Positions 13,301 to 26,800 of a stretch of 64,000 nucleotides of DNA are shown here, piece by piece. The notes under the pieces were generated by a model that was not told the origin of the DNA, did not search any database, and was given only the letters and a program-made list of their open reading frames with translations. This DNA comes from Triatoma infestans (taxonomy: Eukaryota; Arthropoda; Insecta; Hemiptera; Reduviidae). Each line of letters starts with the position of its first letter. Positions within the stretch are counted from its first letter, which is position 1. The position numbers and the translations under genes are program-made. The DNA lies in the NCBI GenBank assembly GCA_011037195.1, contig JAAEAF010002738.1, positions 121,332 through 185,331 on the forward strand, read 5' to 3'.

Positions 13301-16300
13301 CAACGATAATAAGCTTGAGTGCTATCCCAGATTAATCTCAATGATATCTCGCTCTTGTTGAAGCCTCGAAAGAAGCAGATTTCTGCCGCAATTGGGAATG
13401 CCAATCTCTACAGTTTCAATAATGTGTGATAGATAGTCTACGGGCACAGAAATTGACCAAAACTAAGCATATTGACATTAACATCATTTTATGAGGAGTG
13501 CTATAATAGACAAACAAATTTCAGTGGAGTATCTGTCTATTGACAAAAGGTTTATCTGCTGATAAGTGTGTTTAATAAAAGTATTTAAACAATCTGCTGC
13601 GTTTTATTTAACAGGATAGGTACGGATATATTTCCAATATTAAATAATAAATTCAGAACATAAAAGAGGACAAGAAATAAGGATTCGGATGTATTTAATT
13701 ATAATTCCGTGTAGAGTTAAATTTTAATATTGTAATGCGGCACGTTTGTATTTATATTTTATTGTAACTTTTCTTCTTTTACGATCAATAACGATTTCCT
13801 GTTTATACAGAAGTGGTTCTTCTTTTACGATTTATTTTATTAATAATATTGTAAATTATGTTCAAGGTGGACATTATAACGTCGTCAACAGAAAACACAG
13901 TAGATGAACTTTATCAGTATCTAAATAAAACCGATAACTTATTACTGATTGGTGCACATCCTGTCAGTAAAACAGCTTTCAATTGTTTAGAAAAAGTAGC
14001 TGTTGGATTTGTACTTTATAAGGACAAATTGGAAATAGAAAATCTAGATAATCATTATCCAGTTTTTAAATTTAAATTTAATGATATGAAGCTTACTCTT
14101 TACAAAGTGGTAAGTTTGTCAATCCAATAATAATTTGTGCTCATTCATCAATTATATTTCCATTTTTTTGTTATATATATATATTGTCCACTAATATCGT
14201 AGTGTTATGAAGCAAAACAAGGGATAAATATAATTAAACTTGATAAAAATAATAAATGGAAATCTGATTTAAAATTATCACTTGGAATACAAGATCAAGA
14301 GGTTAACTCGCTGCAGACAATATATCTATTGGGTAGCATGGACTCTATATTTAGAATACATAAAATAGTTCAGTACTGCCTGTGTTTAGGAAACTCATGT
14401 ATGATCAGGTATTATAACTCAATTATGAAAATAATATAGTGTATTTATTGATATATTGATTACTTACAATGCATTCTATAAAAATGCAACAAGTTAAACC
14501 GATACAAAGAAAACTGTATGATGAAGTGTCCTGTGAAACTGCTATTAAATGTCCAGAAGGTCGCAGGTGCCAGCTGAGCCACACCGTCTTTGGGGATTAC
14601 CTCTGAGTGACTTTGAATAGAGAACTTAGACGAGGGGATTTGGATAGAGGGATAGTAACTGTGGAGTTATTGATCGGGATTTTGCGACGTCAGTGATGTA
14701 CGGAATCTTGCCTTCATTTTAATCGGAGATACATTTTTTTGAAGCCCTCTATTTATGCCAAAAATGTTTTAGCTTAATATCAATGGCTACTTTAATTAAA
14801 CCAGTTTAATGTCTGGTTCAAAAATTGCCAGAGAAACTGAGAAGTTTCGTAACAAGGTCCAAAAGGTCGATCTCTTCTATTTAAAACTTTAAGGGGGAGC
14901 CCAATATATGAAGACGGTTCGGGTGGGCTGCCTCCTTAAAACTTCCCTATAAACGGTTTTTTTAAAATAGTAGCCGATTCAATCACTTATATCATATAAG
15001 TGACAATAATTGCATTAAGGAAAAGACGTCAATCTCAAGTAGGGTTTTCAGATTTCCTATAAATCTGGCTTACTATTTACTGGGATACATGTAACCTTAT
15101 TTGCATAACTTTTACCGGGCAATGGATTTTAGAGGGGTGTGAGAGTAAAAAAATCACACTTCACTTTGATGAACACATTTTCATATTTGATTAAACAGAG
15201 GCCGGAAAGCGCCCATTTAATATGTTTTTGTTTTTTTTTCATTTGTGATCTCAGCACGTATGACACGATTACAATACTTCCTCTTACTCCTAGTAAGAGG
15301 AAGTATTGTAATCGTGTCAAATTTTCGATATCGAGTTTTCAACCGGAAATATCCGTTTTGAGGTCCCTGAGTCCAAAAAAGTGGTTTTTAGCAAATGGTC
15401 TGTGTGTGTGTGTGTATGTATGTGTGTATGTGAACAGCATAGCTCATAAACGAAAAATCGCAGAAAGTTCAAACTTGATATTCCGTTTCGGTATCACGAT
15501 GTGATCTGACAGTACATTATCTGTCAAAATTCCTCAACCGGAAGTACCAATTTACTAGTTGGATTTTTTACTTTTTTGCAATTTTCGCAAAAATGGCTCC
15601 GACGATTTTCATTAAACTTCAAATATCAACCACACATACAAAGAACTACAACTTTTATTTGAAACATTTCTCCGGGAAAATGCATTCAGGCCACTTTTGG
15701 GGGAGGGGTGGGGTTAGGTTTCCATCTAAAGTGCTATTTCAGTTTATTAGACAATTCTGTCATCTAAATAATGTTAATTAGAATTAAATATGTTGTTGAA
15801 ATTCCGAGTTTCAAAAAAATCGGATAACCGGAAGTGCGTTTACTTTACCACTTTACTGATTGATTTATTCACTTTTTCGCAATTTTATCAAAAATGGCTC
15901 CGACGATTTTTTTGAAACTTCGTATATAAACTAAACATGCAAAGATCTACAAGTTTTATCTAAAACATTTCTCTGGGAAAGTTGTTTTAAGGGCACTTTT
16001 AGGGGAGGGGTGGGGTCAGATTTTCATCAAAGTGCTATCCTAGTTGATTATACAATTCTATCATCCAACCTAATTAGTTAAATAAATAGATGGCTGAAAT
16101 TCCGAGTTTCAAGAAAATTAGTAAACCGGAAGTGCGCTTTTACTGATCAGTTTTTTCAGTTTTCGACGAATTTCATTAAATTTGGTACACAAACTATAAA
16201 ATTCGTCAATCATCATTTTGAGAACTGGAGTAAGAGAAAGATGTGTGAGTGTTTCACACCAGATTTTTTTTTTATTATTATTATGAACACATTTGTCAGA

Positions 16301-17818
16301 ATATGTTACATTTCCAATTTTATTAAAATACTATTTTTGTACAAATTTCACTTATTTGTTTTTTGTTATAATTTTATGTTAAAAAAATATAATTAATTAA
16401 AATATGTTATAATTTTATGTTATGTTCAAAATTACTTAAACCTAATTTGTAATACAGATTTCTTTATGTATTTAGTTGTTTTATAGTTCAAAGTTTAGAC
16501 TGCCAATGTATGAAAGGTCTAGATGCAAAGGCCAACTTTCAAACTATTTCTGGATATCTGTGTTCGTTTTATTTTGAATCATTTATGAACTGTATTATGT
16601 TACAGGTTCTTCTTTTTGGATGATAAATCGCCCTCATTTTCTCTTGATCAGCCATTTTATAAGAAGCAAATAGCAATGGATTTAGTTATGAATGTCTGTG
16701 TAAATCGTACCTGGGGTTGTTTGAAACTATCAGCTCCAACTATTAAAACTACTCACATTCCGTCAGAGTTACACAAGGAATCTATTTATTCCATATCGTC
16801 TATCAAGTAGGTGTATAAGATATACATTCTCTTAGGTTGTAAGAGCTGTAGCGTTGTGGTCACAGCCCAGTGTAACATATTTTAATTTGACTTTATATTT
16901 TGATTAAGTTAAAACATTGTTGTTACTTATCCATCTATGATTTGATTACATGGAAATGAAGAGTTTTGATATTATTTCATATCCAGTATTTACCTTCGTA
17001 TTAGTTTCTAGTTGGAAAGTGTATTATTCTCAGTTTCTATAAGAATTCCAAGAATGGACCAGCGTCATTGTCGCGTAATATTCCTTTTCAAATTTGAACT
17101 AAGACCATTCATCGCAATCGCTGGTCCTAATTTCAATAGCATTCGGTGAAAGCAGAGCTAACTAGCACTGTGTTCTTTGCTAGGCTCACTAATTTTTCTT
17201 TCGGAGGTTCAGTCCTCGTGAGAGTTCTAAAAACAAGGGAAGTCAAAGAACTTGTAATCCAAGAGATTACCAGGCATCTATAGAACATCAGCAAGGTAAA
17301 AAAGCTTCATAAGCTAGTCCCGCATGAGCTAATTGCGAATTAAGTACGTAGGCATTGTGGAGTGAGCAATTTCTTGATCATATGTAAAAGAAATGATCCG
17401 CTGGACATGCGTCATAATTTAGGAAAAAATGGACCAGGCATGATAACCTTGGATGATTTTTGCCTTGAACTCGATCTCTTATCGGCATACTACTTGATGA
17501 ATTTTATATTTTCTCATAAACATGCTCTGAAATATGTAGCACGAGTAACCAAAAAAAGCTGCAACATCATGAATCCCAGGTCTTACGTCTGGGTCACCAA
17601 AAGTCAAATACGTTATGCAATGAAGTTTTATCTCATCACAGATTTCCTAACCCCAGATTTGTCTCAAACTTTTTCGTTTCGCGCCATTGTCTCTATCACT
17701 TGTTTCTATATTTCTTAAGAGGTAAACAATTCATGAGCGTCCTAGAAGCTGCAGTTTCTCAGTAAGAGCGCCCTTTTTCAATTCCAACTTCAATTACCTT
17801 GTCTGCCAGGTACCAACA

Positions 17819-17849
<31 letters not shown>

Positions 17850-20800
17850 GGCTTGGGTGTTTTATTGGAAACTCCCATATTGCCAGACCAACATATATAT
17901 ATGCAGCTAAATCGGTTTCAGTTATCTTAAGTTAACATGTTATGGCAGACGCAAACATAATTATTTATGAGTGTGTTTATTTTTTAGCAGAACAATTACA
18001 AGATAATAAAAACTATTTTGAAGAAATATAAAAATAATAACTTTATATATTGGATTATATTTCAATAACAAACACGAACATTTTATATATTACAACCCAA
18101 TAATTTTAGAATTTTTTTTTTCAAAGAATGGCTTTTTGTTCAGACAGAATTGGCTTGTTTTTTCAGTAAGTGTTGAACTAATTTTGACAATAACTAACAT
18201 TTTGTGATCTAGATATCCTTGAAAATTTAAAGATATATTCGTCCTTAATTTGCTAAACATAATTGAAAGGCCAACGCCAGAATATTTGATTTACAATTTC
18301 CTATTAACAATTTAGTTCATTATAATATTTGTCTTCTCTTTATAAACTTTTATTGTTATCATGTTTATCTAATCGTTTTTAATTTTTGTTCAAGAAGTGA
18401 GAACGTCACTCTCTATGCACTTGGTGTAAATTTAATGACTTTTACTGAAAACTCAAACGCTGAAAAGGTAAGTTCGTCCCCTAGTTAAACATTGTTTTCA
18501 ACAAATTGTGGTGGAGGAGTTGCCGTTTTGGGTCAAGATAGGAACTAAAGGATAAACATGGCCCGTAGACTATACTTGAGGATATTTAACGCTTGGGTTG
18601 TTAGGGTGACCGCGCCAACTGCTTCTGTGGAAACTTTATTGTGGATCCCACCTCTTTTTGTGGTCGTGGATAAACTGGCAATGAAAGTCTGATATAGAAT
18701 CTACAGGTTTTTGACATTGAAAGCCATATGTGGTAATTCTACCATACATCGCGAAATGCTTTTAATAGTCGCTGTTAAATTCTTCCGACAGAATTTTAAA
18801 GACGTGTTTTGGATCACACTTGCAATATCGGATTACCTTCTAAAGAAATATACCTACTAAGTAAAGTAATGTCTATTTATTCAGCCGATCAACTCCAAAT
18901 TAGGTGTCATACATGGACACGAAAGCACTTGCTGTACTATTAACATTTTTTGAACTAATATAAATACCTATCGGTAGAGGAATTTGGAATGTTGATAGGA
19001 CACGATTACCTCCAGAACCATTTAAATGCTATCTGTGTGTTTAACGACCCAAATGGTCCGTTGTGCGACATGGGCCACATAATGAGGGCACAACGTGTAG
19101 ACATGTGCCCTTCCTTGGAGGACAGATGCTTATATTTAGCTTTAGCGAGCGGCTGAAAAGCGCGTAGTGTATAGGGCTGCTAGAAAGCGTATGGCAGAAG
19201 CCAAAGTTTAGGCGTAGAGGGAAAGACGATTTATACGCGGAATTCGACCTGGAGATCCCCCAGTTACAAGTCAACGCTCAAACACTTCGCCAAACCTGCC
19301 TCTGATTTCAGACACTTACCTCCACTATTACTCGGATGGTTCCAGAATGAATGTTGACAATGGAGCTGCGGTCTATTTTAGGAGACCATTTCACTTGTTG
19401 ACTGAACCCTGATTTCCAACCTGAGTTTAGGCGATTCTTTGTATATTTCGGATGAGAGGGTACATAACACTAATTTTAAATGTGTTTTTATCTGCTAAGA
19501 TAGTCAAGCTGCGTTGAAGGAGCTGAATTCATGTGTCATCACATTCATGTTGGTACTAGAATTGTTGTGCAAGTCTTAAGGAACTTTCTTTTCCTAAAGA
19601 TATACTAAAGATACACTTCTGGTCACATGGAAATCTTAGATTTAGATACATCAGTCAAATAAGGAGCCTCTCTCCCCATCATTGGTTCCGAGCCTACTAT
19701 TGTTTGTCTGTGGGTACATGTCTCTCAAGCTTCCAGGAATGGACAGCTTCACAACATTTATCTCTATGGATGAGCTCAGTGAGTTGTTGCTAACGTTAGA
19801 TGCTCATATGGGGGTCTGATGAGGTTAACAGTGAGACGTTGCTGTATCATTTGGTTGGATGTCATTGTAGTTTATGAAGACATTTCTATAATGGGGTTCA
19901 TTCCAGATCTCTTTTGTAGAGTTAGTGAGTTGTAGGAATGAAACTCTTGACATATTGCTTAGGTCGTGAGGAAATTAGGTCCATGGCTTTGGTGAAAATA
20001 TGACTTAGATTCATGATTGTGGAAGAGCATAAGCTACTGTCCGATTTGTAAAGATTTGGTTAAACGCGATAAGTTGATTGTCCAATATCTTCAATTGGTT
20101 AAACGCGGGTCTGAATGTTTCTTCTAGACCCGGTTAGTCGTTGCTTTTCTTTTAGGTAGTATATGGGCACAAAAGGCTTTGGATACCATCGGGCTCCCTT
20201 CTGATATGTATTTAGCCTTATTCCTGAAAATCTGCTGTTCAAATTATATTCCTTCATCATTTAGATGGTTAAACTTCTTATTACAGCTTGGAGTCTTTGA
20301 TTACTGCGGAGCAGATAGAACAGGAAATAGTATATTTGGTGTGGGTACCTTGTCGGATGGGAAAATATTAATCGAAGATAAAATCTTACGCTGGCATAAA
20401 CCTCAGAATTGGACTTATGAAGAAGCTGTCAGCATTCCTTTTTGCTACACAATTGTAAGTAATTTTAAATATTTCAGTTTTCCCTGTTAATTCAGGCGAG
20501 ATTTCGCTATATTTGAAAAATGGAAATATAACTTTATTCTATCAAAGTTTTTAGAACCAAAATTTATGGCAAAACATTATTAATTTTTTTTTAATGATTT
20601 TCTTTGAAAAAATTGTACTTCTATGCAGATAAATCTGAGTAAATGCAAAATAATGGTCTGGAAATGAATCTAGATAGTAAATATCTATAAGTATCTAGGA
20701 ATAACTTTAGTTCTAGAACTGAAATTTAATCCTCTCTTTCTAGCATTTCTATGGTTTGTACTTTTTCAGGCATATTATATTTTAAGAGAGAAGGATTTTA

Positions 20801-23800
20801 GCCCAGTTATTAAAAAGGCTGTATTAGTTCATAGAGGAGGTTTGTTAGTATCTCAAGCAATCATACATGTAGCTTTATCTAGAGGATGTGAAGTCTTCAC
20901 TACATATACAACAGATGAAGAGAAAGATCTAATTCATCACTTATTTCCACAGGTATACAATTTGAATATTTATTTTTTAATTACTGGTAAACCACAAATA
21001 ATCAACAAAATATTTAATGTTTTCCTAGATTAATCACACCAACATATATTTTTACAAATCGTTTGAAAGACAGTATTTAAATACAACCAACGGTAAGGGG
21101 GTCCATATAGTTGTGGAGACCAATGATGATCAAGCAATGTTGAAGACATCATTGTTAATTTTGTCAAGAAGAGGTCAGCTTTACCTGATTAACAGGAAGG
21201 TTATGAATGACCACAATAAGATAGGTAATATATTTAATAATAATCTATAACTATCACTTGACTCCAACTACCAGAGAGCTTCTCACAGCTTTAACATTCA
21301 GAAAAACTGATGTAAAGATGTATATTGTCTTTTTTTTAACTGGATTGTAATTTCCTTTGTACGTATATCTATAATGGAAATTATTCCTTAAAGACAGTTT
21401 GGGGATCATGTATTACTGAATTGTTCCTAAGCGGGTCCTTTAATGCTACTATGGTGTGAAGCACTAGTAATTTTTCATTTTGGGTGTAAATGAATGAATT
21501 TCTTGTGATTTGTTAATGTAGTTAAATGTAGATAATGATCGATTTGTTTATGTAGTTGAAATACAGCTACAAAAGTCTCGAGGATTTACTACATTTTTTT
21601 TTGTACATTTTGTCCAAAGTACAATTTTTGTTGCTTTCTTTCAGTCACATTATTACAATTATTATTGACAACTTTTTTCAATAGTAATTTTCAAGAAGTT
21701 TAGGGCTGTCAATATTTATAAAAATATGTAGAAGGGAACCATATATTGTTTGATCGTTCTTAGCATGTTACATTAACATTACCATTTACCAATCATCATC
21801 TCTATCAGTCAGTATATTATACGCTATATTTAATATTATTATAATATTAGTCCAATTAAAAAGATAGATCAAATAATAAATAATTCAAACACAATATGTT
21901 TTTTGTAATAATAATAGTTTGATTTCGAAATTGGTTACACACCGACAAAAGGACACCCCCCTCCCCCATCTCAAATAATCATTAATTCAAACACATAGGA
22001 TTTTTGACAATAATATTAAAATAATAAAATGTAGTTAGCTAGTCGACTTTCAGGCATATTATATTTTAAGGGCCCCTGCTCTATAAAGTAAAAGTATTGT
22101 TACATTACATTCAGATTACTTCGCTCCCATAAAACATTTTCAATGTTAAAATAACCCATGACGCAACAGACCATAAATAACCAAAGCTTGCCAGCTGGCG
22201 ATATATTGAGGGATGTGTGATAAGCACGCCACATTTCCCTCGCCGTTTAGTTCTGACATTCGCACATCGTTAGTGCCGCGTTTGTGCCGGCGATCTGCAA
22301 AATTTCAGCGTTTGTGCCGTAGAATTAGCAGAGTTTTTACGGAAAGAATGTAAGCCACAAACTTCATTTTCACTTTTTTAAACTTTTCTCTTTGCCAATC
22401 GTTAGTGCTGCGTTTGTGCCGGCGATATACCAAATTCCAGCGTTTGTGGTGTAAAATTGACAGAGATGTTCAGAAAAAAATCTGGTGTGAAACACTCACA
22501 CAACTTTCTCTTACTCCAGTTCTCAAAATGATAATTGACAAATTTTATAGTTTGTGTACCACATTTAAGGATATTCGTCGAAAACTGAAAACACTGTTCA
22601 GTAAAAGCGCATTTCCGGTTTACTAATTTTCCTGAAACTCGGAATTTCAGCCATCTCTTTATTTCTAACTAATTATGTTTGGATGATATTGGGTTGGTGC
22701 AAAAATAATGCAGGTTTTTGAACTTTCATCTTTTGTTTACTTCTGCTTGCCAAGTAAACAAAGATAATCCTCCAGTCTAGGTAATGGATTATAAACAATG
22801 TTTATTAATGTTGTTTTTCCTCAAATATCAGTTTAGTTTGTGTTCCATTTTGTATGAGTTAAGACCTCCGATATTCACCATGTCAAAACAAGATTTTCGT
22901 CAAATTTATTTTTACGAGTTCAAACTTGGTCGAAGTGCGGCTCAAACTGCGCGTAACATCAATGTTGTTTGGGGTGAAGGAAGCATCAGTGAATGTACAG
23001 TGCAGCGATGGTTCCAAAAATTTCGTGTTGGAGATTTTGATCTCGAAGACAAGGAAGGTCGCGGTAGGCCCTCTGTTGTTGATCACGACCATCTTAGGGC
23101 ATTGGTGGAAGATAACCCTCGCAAAACCACTCGGGACTTTGCGAGAGAAGTTAGTGTTGACCACTCAACAGTCGTTCGCCATCTCGAACAAATTGGTAAA
23201 GTTAAAAAGCTCGACACGTGGATACCTCACGAGTTGACCCAGAGCCAAAAACATCGGCGTTTTGAAGTTTGCAATTCTCTTCTGTTGCGCTACCAAAATG
23301 AACCATTTCTTAATCGAATCGTGACATGTGATGAAAAATGGATCCAATACGACAACTGGAGACGGTCAGGCCAGTGGCTGGACAAGGATGAAGCAGCAAA
23401 ACATTTCGCGAAACCAAGCCTGCACCCGAAAAAAGTAATGGTGACAGTGTGGTGGTCTACTGCAGGTGTTATTCATTACAGCTTCCTAAATACTGGCGAA
23501 ACAATCACGGCTGAAACATATTGTCAAGAAATTGACAAAATGCATAGGAAATTGCAAAATCTTTGTCCAGCATTGGTGAATCGGAAAGGACCAATTCTTC
23601 TTCACGATAACGCCAGGCCACATATCGCAATGCCAACTCTCAGGAAACTTCAGGAATTGAAATATGAAACACTTCCGCACCCTCCATACTCCCCCGATCT
23701 CTCGCCGACGGACTTCCACTTATTTAGACATTTGGACAACTTCTTAAGAGGAAAAAATTTTAGGGACCGAAGTGAAACCGAAAATGCCTTCCGCGAGTTT

Positions 23801-26800
23801 ATTGAGAGTTTAAATAATGATTTTTTAGAAACTGGAATAAAAATGCTTCTGACACGTTGGCAACTATGTGTTGATAATGATGGAACATATTTTGAATAAA
23901 TAATCTTAGTTTTATACAAATTATAATAATTTTTTTTTTTGGCATATAAAAACCTGCATTATTTTTGCACCAACCCTATAGAATTGTATAATCAACTAGG
24001 ATAGCACTTTGATGAAAATCTAACCCCACCTCTCCCCTAAAAGTGCCCTTAAAAGAACTTTCCCAGAGAAATGTTTTACATAAAACTTGTAGATCTTTGC
24101 ATGTTTAGTTTATATACGAAGTTTCAAAAAAATCGTCGGAGCCATTTTTGAGAAAATTGCGAAAAAGTGAATAAATCATTCAGATGTCCAAAATATACGC
24201 CTTCAGCGTTTATTCACTTTGAAACCAAACTGTCTCCAATTTTTCTGTACACATTAAAGCTTCATTACAATTATTTATTAAGAATTCTTGAACTCCCTGA
24301 CAATAGATATCCCAAAATTTTGGCTCTGGAAATAATTAGGAAAAATATTTGTTGGTTCTCAGAAATTAAAACCTATATCTCAAAATTTAATATTGATACA
24401 GTTATAAATTTAAATATAAGTAATAATATAGATTTGTGGAAAAATATGTTTTGTACTCTTATGAATTGTTTACAACGCGAATTCGATAATAATATTCAGT
24501 CGAAAATAATAGAAAGCAGTATCCATCCATTTTATAAAACATTACAATATAACCTGTCAGATAAAATGTATATAAGAGACGATCAATCACTCCATACGAT
24601 CAGGTGGTTATTTAAAATTAGAGGTGATCTCTTGCCGTTAAGATATAAATTTTTTAAGTTGAGCGACCTGAAGTGCACATTGTGCGATCAAGAAGAGAAT
24701 GAGGATCTGTACCATTTTCTGGCGGTCTGCCCAGCATTAGGCGAAATTCGCCGGGTATGGTTTGGATCCTCGTCGGTCTGTAAAAAAAGGTTAATAGAAT
24801 ACTTGAACGGTAAAGATTGGGTTGCGCTGGAAGGATATTGTAAAGCGGCGTACGCCCGTCGAGTATCGCTATCTAGTTGAAGTATTAACTACCTGAATCC
24901 TTTCTCAGTAAATAAAGAAAAATTTATTTATGTTATTTATTTTTATTTTTTGTTTAAAAGGAAAAAGAGAGAGAGGAAAAATGTATATATATATAAATAC
25001 AATTGATCACAATTTGTAAATATAATTAATAAAAACAGTAAAGTCAGGGGTAAAAAACAAGTGAAATAATTTTAAATAAAACTCTTTTTAAATGGTAATG
25101 TCAGAACAATAATTTTGATTGAGAACAAAAATGTTCAATATCTTACTAATTATATAACAAATCAAAAAAACTTTAATTTGTAAATTTGATAATTTCATAC
25201 AAAACAGACTCCACGGACGGTCATTGACCATGTTGTTGTCTTTATTGTATTAACTATTTACAAACTATTTTAGTTCATTATTATCATTATTTTTGTATTT
25301 TTATTTTTACAAAAGGTGTATTGTGTTATTTTGAAATTATTTGGAAATAAAGACTTTCTTCTTCTTCTTCTTCATTCAGTAAAGTGTTGAAGTAAACGCA
25401 CTTCCGGTTATCCGATTTTTTTGAAACTCGGAATTTCAACAACATATTTAATTCTAATTAACATTATTTAGATGACAGAATTGTCTAAAAAACTGAAATA
25501 GCACTTTAGATGGAAACCTAACCCCCCACCCCCACCCCTCCCCCAAAAGTGCCCTTCAATGCATTTTCTCGGAGAAATGTTTCAAATAAAAGTTGTAGCT
25601 CTTTGTATGTGTGGTTGATGTTTGTGTGTGTGAGTCATTTTTGAGAAAATCGCAAAAAAGTAAAAAATCCAACTAGTAAAGTGGTACTTCCGGTTGAGGA
25701 ATTTTTACAGATAACGTAGTGTCATATCCCACGGTGATATCTAAACGGAATATCAAGTTTCAACTTTCTATGGTTTTTCGTTTTTGAGCTATGTTGTTCA
25801 CATACACACACACACACACAGACCATTTGCTAAAAACCACCTTTTTGGACTCAGGAAACCTCAAAACGGATATTTCCGGTGAAAACTCGATATCGAAAAT
25901 TTGACACTGCAATACTTGGAGTAAGAGAAAGTAAAAATCTGGCTAGTCCAAATTGACGTCAAGTTGGACTGGCCACAAATTTTATTTTCACTTTTTCCAC
26001 TTTTTCTTTTTGTCGATTGTTAGTGCTCATTTGTGACGGCGGTTCACCAAATTTCAACGTTTGTGCCGTAAAATTGACAAAGATATTGACGAAATACAGT
26101 TCGTCGTACTTGAAAACGAAAGGCCATGGCTGGGGCTAATATTTGAAAGTGCCTGCTTCACTAGCCACCAAGGGCCCTTTTCACGGCCACCAACTAAAAT
26201 GTACTGGCTATTGATTTCTAATCAAATTTTCGCTCTTTTTTCTTCGCTATTCTTAAGTGCTCCATTTGTGTCAGCGATCCACCAATTTTATTTCTCTGAC
26301 ATATTCCAAACTTCTCTTTCCTTAAAGATTAATATTGATCATTTTAATAAGAGTTTTGACTGGAAATGTGAACCAAAATATTTTTTACCGAACGCTAACC
26401 GTACATAATACACTGAATCAGATTTACATCTGATAATAAATTGTCAGCTTAACCGGAAGTTTCAACCAATCATTCAAATTTATGAATATTTTTTCATGTT
26501 CTCAAAAACGAGTCGAACACATTTTTCTGTTCTGTGGAAAAAAAAAACATTGGTTCAATATAAAGTTCCAGTACCCCTAATATTAATGGAATTTAATGGA
26601 AAATGAGTCATTTAAAGGTGAGAAAAGCAGAAACAGAAGCCATGTTTCAGATATTATTATCAGTAACTCTTAAGAGGATCTGTTAATATGGATGAAAAGT
26701 AGAAGTAGGTCTAGAAATAAAACCAATTTTTTATTAAATCTAAATTTTCATTATGATTTTATGGAGCATTACGGACCCAACTATATATTCTAAATTTTCA

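Larger units (their letters stand above)
22480..25940 (-). repeat. Modular ccggaagt repeat, reversed and split by two insertions
   Basis: The repeat begins at 22480 (tctggtgtgaaacactcacac, then tctcttactcc) and resumes at 23979-24175 and 25380-25940, ending near ttggagtaagagaaag. The gaps are the mariner at 22689-23978 and the LINE at 24184-25371. This nesting gives an order of events: repeat first, then the two insertions. Confidence 0.75.

Noticed and set aside
15139..15504. Open frames of 60-120 codons inside the modular repeats
   Set aside because: They overlap on both strands, have low-complexity translation and are not conserved between repeat copies.
19041..19274. Reverse-strand ORF of 77 codons
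   Set aside because: Antisense shadow of the LINE RNase H region on the + strand.
22784..22879. N-terminal extension of the mariner transposase
   Set aside because: The upstream ATG adds 32 residues not typical of mariners; the start at MSKQDF gives the normal length.
26061..26408. 115-codon ORF in repeat sequence
   Set aside because: Its first part is the reverse of the tandem-repeat unit also read at 30.7 and 62.8 kb, so it is not an independent gene.
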